A stretch of DNA of 64,000 nucleotides from Synanceia verrucosa (taxonomy: Eukaryota > Chordata > Actinopteri > Perciformes > Synanceiidae), in contig CM056559.1 of assembly GCA_029721515.1 (NCBI GenBank), forward strand, positions 10,576,501-10,640,500, in the 5' to 3' direction. This document shows positions 60,601 through 64,000 of the stretch, piece after piece; positions within the stretch are counted from its first letter, which is position 1, and every line of letters begins with the position of its first letter. Made by a program: the position numbers and the translations under genes. The notes beneath the pieces were generated by a model, which was not told the DNA's origin, searched no databases, and worked only from the letters and a program-made list of their open reading frames with translations.

Positions 60601-61921
60601 TGGACAGATAATTTCAATTCACAGTGCCTTTTTCCTCAGATTTTTATCTTGTTTTCAAACACCCCTTTTTTACAGTGTAGCTGCAGTGACTTTTGAGTTT
60701 GACTTGAAATTTTCTAGTCAACTGTGGAAATAAATAATTCCTCTCTGATTTACACCCCCTCAGATAAAGAGAGCAGTCCCGCCCCCAGAGGTGTGGCGCA
60801 GAGTTCACTACCAGGTAATAATCCATTTGAGGGAGTAAAAACAGAGGAGGAGGACGAGGGGGAAGAAGGTTTTGTGGACCCGGAGCTTCCTTACCAAGTG
60901 GCTGAAGACAGCAAAGAAGGAGACTCGTTTAACATGTTTCCCTCCAGAGCAGACGAAGCACTGAAAACATGTATGAACACAGAACAGAAGATTCAAAATT
61001 TGACTCATACTGTGTGAAAAATTTTAAAAATGAGCCCTTTTTCTCACCCGTCCCTCAGTGGCAGCATTAAAGCAGGTGCTGGTGACCCAGCTCATGTCCC
61101 AGGAGGCTGTGGAGCAAACCAAACGTTCCACAGGGGCACGCCTCCTCAGGACGACCTCTCTGCGGACCCCCGTAGACAGCCGAGCGCGGGTGATGGTCCA
61201 CAATGGATCAGAGAAGAACAGCGCGCAGACAGATGACCCGAACCAGGACCTGGGCTCTGGGGACACGGGCTTCTTTGATTCTCCTGAAGACTATGGTGAG
61301 TCTGGGCAGTTTGACCCCATTTACACATTACACTGTAGCTTTAAAGCGCTTGTACTCACGGCTAAATGTCTCTTTGTTTCTACCAGATCCTGCATCAGTA
61401 GGACTGAATAGCTTCTTGTGATTCTCTCAGCAGGGTATTTAGTCCTGGAGGGCTACGGTGGTCCAGGGGAGAGCAGCACAGATGATGACATCTTGGCCTC
61501 AACCACAGGGAAGCAGCTGAGAACCTCACAAGGCTGTGCCGCCGACTCTGGCATCAACTTGAGGTTTTCTTCGACGTCACAGGCTGGCAGCCTCTCCTCT
61601 TTTAGCAGACAGGTCTTGTCTCACCTTAGAAACCTTCAGGCCAACCTCAACTATCTGAAGGTATCTAACAGCTCACTGGCTTCCATAAAAACAGAACAAC
61701 GTTGGCAGTTTCAGCGTCTGATCTGACCAGGAATGGTTTGCTTCTCTTGCAGGAGGTTGAGGCCAAGTACAATAATCTAATACGCCAAAGACCAGAGAGG
61801 TCAGCAACAGACACAGATGGAAATAAAGGTATCTGAATTCACACTCAGTGTCAACATATTAATTGCTAAATATCTTTAGATGACTTACTTCCTGTATCTG
61901 TCCCCCCCAGATAAGAGATAG
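28587..61921 (+). CDS. Rho guanine nucleotide exchange factor 12 (ARHGEF12/LARG), 41 coding exons
   Basis: I could trace 41 exons, all GT-AG and in phase throughout, encoding 1436 residues (human about 1544). Domain order is N-terminal tail (1-70), PDZ (about 75-152), coiled linker, RGS-like (about 373-570), Ser/Pro-rich linker, DH (about 795-990), PH (about 1025-1150) and an acidic C-terminus with a short coiled coil. This is the family layout of the RGS-RhoGEFs. These proteins bind active G-alpha-12/13 through the RGS-like domain and load GTP on RhoA through DH-PH; the PDZ domain binds C-termini of receptors such as plexin-B. The protein acts in the cytosol and at the plasma membrane. It is closer to ARHGEF12 than to ARHGEF11 by its N-terminus and by its neighbours oaf and tlcd5. 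Exon coordinates are given in the domain entries. Teleosts can carry a and b copies; the copy is not assigned. Confidence 0.97.
33102..33121. repeat. GT microsatellite
   Basis: Ten GT units in arhgef12 intron 1. Confidence 0.9.
35383..35428. repeat. GT microsatellite, 46 bp
   Basis: An uninterrupted GT tract in arhgef12 intron 1, probably polymorphic. Confidence 0.95.
36977..37096. mobile_element. Very short hAT-like MITE, 120 bp
   Basis: The ends are inverted repeats (TAGGGCTG at the left, CAGCCCTA at the right). They are flanked by 8-bp direct repeats with one mismatch, gcacaaat at 36969-36976 and acacaaat at 37097-37104. The interior contains ACGGTAT and ATACCG words that can pair. The 8-bp duplication points to hAT. 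It has no coding capacity. Confidence 0.7.
37341..37594 (+). mobile_element. tRNA-derived SINE
   Basis: The head contains an A box (TGGTGTAGTGG near 37350) and a B box (GGTTAAATCCC at 37395-37405), the internal RNA polymerase III promoter of tRNA-type SINEs. The body (CCCGGGGCCTTTCTGTGTG, TTCTCTCCGGGTACTCCGG, CCACCATCCAAAAACATGCA) is a widespread fish SINE core. It ends abruptly after GGCGACTTGTC, so the 3' part is missing. The tRNA-like part does not fold as a functional tRNA gene would require. Confidence 0.8.
37600..37893. repeat. Diverged relative of the piggyBac-type MITE at 9434-9857
   Basis: The segment shares long stretches with 9555-9823, for example TTTTGCTCTCTAAA, CGATCGTCTCCACTTCCTGC, AAATCACAGAAGCC and AAATTACTCACAGG. 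The terminal repeats seen in the first copy are not present. The left part has been replaced by the SINE and by an inverted fragment of the same family (about 37295-37340). A TTAA lies at 37920-37923 but the sequence before it is not a matching terminal repeat. Confidence 0.7.
41390..42122 (+). other. arhgef12 intron 2
   Basis: Contains a 45-bp CA microsatellite at 41590-41634. No other feature is seen. Confidence 0.7.
41590..41634. repeat. CA microsatellite, 45 bp
   Basis: An uninterrupted AC/CA tract in arhgef12 intron 2. Confidence 0.95.
42368..42466. repeat. Compound CT/CA microsatellite
   Basis: About 50 bp of CT is followed by about 20 bp of AC and then more CT-rich sequence. It begins about 150 bp after the exon 3 donor. 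Frames across it are low-complexity artefacts. Confidence 0.95.
42532..42578. repeat. GT then GCGT microsatellite
   Basis: A GT tract merges into TGCG tetranucleotides. Alternating purine-pyrimidine sequence of this kind can adopt Z-DNA. Confidence 0.95.
44747..48074 (+). other. arhgef12 intron 4 (3.3 kb)
   Basis: Contains a degenerate interspersed repeat at 45037-45300 and a C-rich open segment around 47040-47215 discussed in the findings. No further exon is supported. Confidence 0.6.
45037..45300. repeat. Degenerate interspersed repeat (probable MITE)
   Basis: It begins agggctgcaaataacagtta and continues TTTTCATTATTGATTCATCT and GTATCAGAAAATA. These words belong to the common fish repeat that starts agggctgcaactaacgatta. 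It is related to the copies at 26441-26690 and 26788-26860. Confidence 0.55.
48075..49879 (+). CDS. arhgef12 exons 5-8 (PDZ domain)
   Basis: Exons are 48075-48173, 49247-49296, 49557-49614 and 49707-49879. They encode residues 71-197. The PDZ starts RCVIIQKDENGFGLTVSGD, where GFGL is the carboxylate-binding loop. It continues DGAAMRAGVQTGDRIIK and VNGTLVTHSNHIEVVKLIK and ends YVALTVLGRPPG. The last exon then runs into a Ser/Pro-rich linker (ISSPNSPASERPYSPLD). Exon 8 ends in phase 0 at a weak donor (TGG then GTACAT). Confidence 0.95.
50150..50216 (-). repeat. hAT (Charlie-like) fragment
   Basis: On the minus strand the segment reads GGGCAAACTGCGGTCCGTGG then CCACATATTGCCCC, the typical end of hAT-Charlie elements. 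It lies in arhgef12 intron 8. Only this end is recognisable. Confidence 0.55.
50403..52112 (+). CDS. arhgef12 exons 9-13 (coiled segment and acidic linker)
   Basis: Exons are 50403-50480, 50812-50931, 51440-51529, 51656-51790 and 52011-52112; all are phase 0, so any one could be skipped without a frameshift. Exons 9-10 encode a heptad-like segment (QRIDMLQKMLSKEQQEL, DIQEAKKHIPQLQGQLFKA) conserved in the family. Exons 11-12 are Ser/Pro-rich and variable. Exon 13 ends with the conserved IIGAEDDYFDSDQEQ acidic motif before the RGS-like domain. Confidence 0.93.
50950..51095 (+). repeat. 29-bp minisatellite, five units
   Basis: The unit contains GAAGAGTATTTCTGGCCTAC followed by CAGAGAGGA. The equivalent position recurs at 50961, 50990, 51019, 51048 and 51077, an exact 29-bp period. 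Units 3-5 change TATTTCTGGCC to TGTCTCTGGTC or TATCTCTGGTC. It lies in arhgef12 intron 10, just after the exon 10 donor. Confidence 0.92.
52186..54426 (+). CDS. arhgef12 exons 14-20 (RGS-like domain)
   Basis: Exons are 52186-52296, 52385-52483, 52910-52952, 53276-53381, 53498-53635, 53727-53759 and 54312-54426, covering residues 373-587. Family features are SRPAHLAAFLHHVISQFDP, CYLYADFYKQTNSKETRR, the basic patch RRRTELIPEEI, the helical LTVAEVELTRLDQERVRDR and the closing YMKHLGVRVKEPRSLESKR. This domain binds activated G-alpha-12/13 and acts as a GAP in the mammalian proteins. Exon 17 has an unusual acceptor preceded by a TG repeat rather than a pyrimidine tract. Confidence 0.95.
54515..55486 (+). 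CDS. arhgef12 exons 21-25 (linker between RGS-like and DH)
   Basis: Exons are 54515-54620, 54697-54900, 54980-55118, 55212-55244 and 55335-55486. Exon 21 begins with a highly charged stretch (KTEKEGEEKVKKPRFPSILG) and the conserved PQRRPSR. Exons 22-24 are Ser/Thr-rich and low in conservation. Exon 25 restores conservation with NWQQLVGPEVLAGLRPHEIK leading into the DH domain. This linker is shorter than the human one and accounts for part of the length difference. Confidence 0.92.
55590..55690 (-). repeat. Possible tRNA-derived SINE fragment
   Basis: Read on the minus strand, the segment has an A-box-like TGGCGCATCG near its start and a B-box-like GGGTTGGATCCC, about 45 bp apart. This resembles the head of a tRNA SINE. 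It lies in the intron directly upstream of the arhgef12 exon 26 acceptor. The match is by eye only. Confidence 0.35.
55722..58464 (+). CDS. arhgef12 exons 26-30 (DH domain)
   Basis: Exons are 55722-55868, 56117-56202, 56960-57085, 57267-57381 and 58364-58464, residues about 799-990. Conserved region 1 is ELFYTERAHVRMLRVLDHVF, the first DH helix that contacts the GTPase. Later landmarks are KRNESSVIDQIGDDLLSW, FCSNQPFALEIIKTKQKKDS and conserved region 3, MQRLTKYPLLLDNIAKYT. No key segment is missing, so the exchange domain looks intact and RhoA-directed as in the family. Confidence 0.96.
57575..57618. repeat. GT microsatellite
   Basis: A GT tract with a few C interruptions in arhgef12 intron 29. 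The rest of that intron (57382-58363) shows no other feature. Confidence 0.9.
58691..59723 (+). CDS. arhgef12 exons 31-35 (PH domain)
   Basis: Exons are 58691-58768, 58943-59018, 59115-59282, 59465-59552 and 59646-59723. The DH-PH linker helix RLEDYQRRLDLSSLK is followed by NLDLTKRTMVHEGPLSWKV, then LYTLLLQDILVLLQKQDERL, KHIFSPIIKLNTVLVRSVAT and DNKSFFVLSMSDNGAQIYEL, ending in a C-terminal helix with TWQRLITQRAD. In this family the PH domain supports exchange and also binds active RhoA through a hydrophobic patch (FFVLSM). Exon 32 uses a weak donor (GTTTGT). Confidence 0.95.
59808..61921 (+). CDS. arhgef12 exons 36-41 (C-terminal region)
   Basis: Exons are 59808-59902, 60764-60970, 61059-61295, 61434-61660 (or from 61431), 61753-61828 and 61911-61921, stop TAG 61919-61921. 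Exon 37 is very acidic (EEEDEGEEGFVDPEL). Exon 38 carries ALKQVLVTQLM, matching the human LLKQLLVQQL segment. Exon 39 has YLVLEGYGGPGESSTDDD, a conserved C-terminal motif. Exons 39-40 encode a short coiled coil (LSHLRNLQANLNYLKEVEAK). The last exon adds only DKR. Human ARHGEF12 is longer in this region. Confidence 0.9.
59940..60682. repeat. Composite transposon-derived block in arhgef12 intron 36
   Basis: The right end (CCCCTTTTTTACAGTGTAG) and an internal CTGTAAAAAG near 60311 resemble the ends of fish DNA elements that begin CACTGTAAAAA. Inside, 60340-60480 contains GATTTGATTCCCCCTCCTGC and TGCTCCCCACTGTTCCCTGA, a fish SINE-like body with an eroded B box. Flanking AT-rich sequence with many TCTTGTTTT and CTTAAAAT words fits a MITE family. 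Exact ends and target duplications could not be set. Confidence 0.5.
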
Positions 61922-62301
61922 TGGAGTCTGCGTCACAGCTTTTTGCTCTGGTCCCAAAGAGGAAGTACCGACTCGTTGTCTGATCCTACTTCTTGTGTCC
62001 TGGACTTTCTGGACATCTATAAGCTTGTCCTCTCACTGCTGAGCCCCCTTTTTATTTCCATCGCCCATGGTTGCCACAGAGTAATGATAGACATGATAGA
62101 CTGAGTGTGAGCAGTAACGTTTGAAGGGTGGAGTCATCGTCATGGTGCCACGCCCCCATCAGTCAGCACAAGGCAATCAGGGAAGTGGGATTGCCCCCCC
62201 AAAACCTCACCCCTCTGTCATGTAACACCCATTTCCCCCTGGGACCTCCCTGCAAGACAGAACTTTCACCAAAATGTACAAAGATGTGTGTTGAGAATAA
62301 A

Positions 62302-62408
62302 TATATACATGTATATACGTATATACATATATACATGTATATATATATATATACATGTATATATGTATATACGTATATACATGTATATACGTATATACAT
62401 ATATATGA
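62302..62408. repeat. Self-complementary AT-rich tandem (TATA/CATG/ACGT words)
   Basis: The block is built of ATATAC, ATGTAT and ACGTAT words and reads almost the same on both strands. It begins right after an AATAAA. As RNA it could form a long hairpin in the arhgef12 3' UTR. Confidence 0.85.
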
Positions 62409-63201
62409 AACACAAAACAAGAAAAGGAAAATTTTAAGATAATGTATTAAGATTTTTTTTTATCCCAAGATGTATTTATTTTCTTTCTTTCTTTTCATTT
62501 TTTTAAGTGTTTCCCACATTGCTTGCATGCTTTTGGCCATGGTGTTACCTTTTTGGCTGCTTTTCCTGCCTCAGTCACACAGGGTTGGTTTGAGTGTTTG
62601 CTGCACACTAGCCCAGATGACATGGCAGGAATATATTCAGACTGATAGAGGCCAGAGTTGCACTGGTGATGGATAGATCCCATTGTGTTCAAAACTCTTG
62701 AATTGTGTTGAAAAAGTCTAGAATTTCAGATAAATTCTAGGTGCGGTGTTAACTAGAATGAAGAGTCTGGAGGCTCTGATCTGGTCCTGTTGCATCTTGG
62801 TGCTGCCTCGTTCTTCGTCCTCCTCACTGTGAAGGCTACTTTGCCTCTCATCTGCTCTCCTGTTTTCCTTTGAGCGCGACTCTTCCCACCCCCCACCCTC
62901 ATCTCTTCTGGGTATCATCCTTCTCCTTCTCCTTTTCCTCACAAACCCAGTGTCGTTCATGCTTATTTATCCCCACCCACACTCTATATGTCATGCTTCC
63001 TCATCTGCATCTGGGTCTCTCGTCCCGTTTCCCCTCTTCTACAAGGAGCGCTCGTATTCTTTCCTGTATCAGCTCCTGACAGAAACGCTGCCTCTTTCTG
63101 CGACTGTTAGCGATGCTGATCCGATCTGACTGCCTGATATTCTAATGTCATGAAGTTCAATATATGTACAATGATCAAGTTGGAAGGTTATGCATAACTT
63201 T

Positions 63202-63211
63202 AATAAATAAA
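63202..63211 (+). terminator. Probable arhgef12 poly(A) signal (overlapping pair)
   Basis: Two overlapping AATAAA hexamers lie at 63202-63207 and 63206-63211. A cleavage site 10-30 nt downstream would end the transcript near 63220-63240. Confidence 0.55.
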
Positions 63212-63639
63212 TGGTGCCATGACACATTCAGAAAGGAAAACCTTGCTTTTTTAAGCTGGTCACCCTGTAAAAGGGTAAAGTGTTTTACTTGTACATCATT
63301 CTTGGAATCAATAGTGGAGAAATGATTGAAGACCATTTTTTCACTTAAAACATGACAAAGATGAAGGACACCCGAGCATTAGTCACGATAGATTAGTCAC
63401 AAGTGCCTTTAACTACAGCATACCCTTGTTTTTTCAGTGAAATATGTGAGTGTATTTAAACACAACTATGTGCATTTGTCATAACTGTATAAGATAATAT
63501 TTTTCAGATGTATCTCACGGTGTTCTTATATTCCTTGCTGATGACATGTCACCTCCATACATCCTCATTCAAGATTTAATGAATAATCTCTCACTTTTAA
63601 TAGTGTTATAGGCATGGATGTATGAGAGTTGTGCCAGTC

Positions 63640-64000
63640 ATAAGTCCATATCATAGACTGTATATAAAGATGGACAGCATCCTTTCTCCATAACAGCTCC
63701 GCAAAAGTGCAGCCAAAACACCTGGATCGCCTGGCTGCAGTATGGTTCATGGGCCAAACTAAAAAGTCAAAGTACAAAATCAAATTAAGTACATTTTTCC
63801 CAAACTTGGTCTGTCACTTAAAGTAGTAATCACACTGATGTTCTACTGTATGTTCATTTTATAGAGATATCATGGTTTTTCTTGTGTCTTTCTAACATAG
63901 CAGCTAGGTAGCCCATGCTAGCAACTGTACTCAGCTCGTGATTGGCTCGGACCGGTGTGTGGGCGGGACCTCAGTGTATTACTGCAGACTCTGGCTGCGA
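63640..64000. repeat. Fish interspersed repeat at the window end
   Basis: The stretch ATAGACTGTATATAAAGATG then GACAGC, followed by AAGTGCAGCCAAAACACC and GGCTGCAGTATGGTTCATG, is the start of a repeat common in percomorph fishes. The last part (GATTGGCTCGGACCGGTGTG, then GGGCGGGACCTC) belongs to the same family. The element seems to run off the window. Confidence 0.5.

Larger units (their letters stand above)
61922..63220 (+). other. arhgef12 3' UTR
   Basis: A non-coding region follows the stop. It contains a self-complementary AT/ACGT block (62302-62408), an early AATAAA at 62296-62301 and overlapping AATAAA signals at 63202-63207 and 63206-63211. The distal pair is the more likely main end, giving a 3' UTR of about 1.3 kb. 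Frames on both strands across it are low-complexity. Confidence 0.6.

Noticed and set aside
62128..62442. Tyr/Ile-rich frames on both strands
   Set aside because: They come from the self-complementary AT/ACGT repeat in the 3' UTR and mirror each other.

Overview
This is vertebrate nuclear DNA, most likely from a ray-finned (percomorph-type) fish. It contains three split genes on the + strand with GT-AG introns. It also has many CA/GT/CT/AT microsatellites, and its repeats look like fish families: a tRNA-type SINE, hAT and piggyBac MITEs, and LINE tails ending in TATC or TATTC tandems. I see no prokaryotic, plasmid or phage features. The species cannot be fixed from the sequence alone.

Layout. 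Positions 1-5.9 kb are upstream intergenic DNA with a 619-bp hAT MITE. Positions 6.38-18.76 kb hold oaf (out at first homolog, a secreted protein) in four coding exons with a 10.7-kb first intron that carries a complete 424-bp piggyBac-type MITE. The oaf 3' UTR runs to poly(A) signals near 19.56 and 20.34 kb. Positions ~20.9-25.6 kb hold tlcd5 (TMEM136, a TLC-domain multipass membrane protein), with a predicted non-coding first exon and two coding exons. Positions ~27.2-63.2 kb hold arhgef12 (LARG, a PDZ/RGS-like/DH/PH RhoA exchange factor). I could trace 41 coding exons that stay in phase from ATG 28587 to stop 61921 and encode 1436 residues. Its first intron is 12.75 kb and full of repeats.

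The three genes form a known vertebrate synteny block (human 11q23.3: OAF, POU2F3, TLCD5, ARHGEF12), but POU2F3 is missing between oaf and tlcd5. The genes are not known to share a pathway: OAF is secreted, TLCD5 is a poorly characterised membrane protein, and ARHGEF12 couples G-alpha-12/13 and plexin-B type receptors to RhoA.

I found no convincing novel coding system. The points most worth checking are the missing pou2f3, a TG-tract splice acceptor at arhgef12 exon 17, a NAGNAG acceptor at exon 39, a 21-nt microexon, a 29-bp minisatellite, a self-complementary AT-rich block in the 3' UTR, and a rearranged piggyBac/SINE composite.
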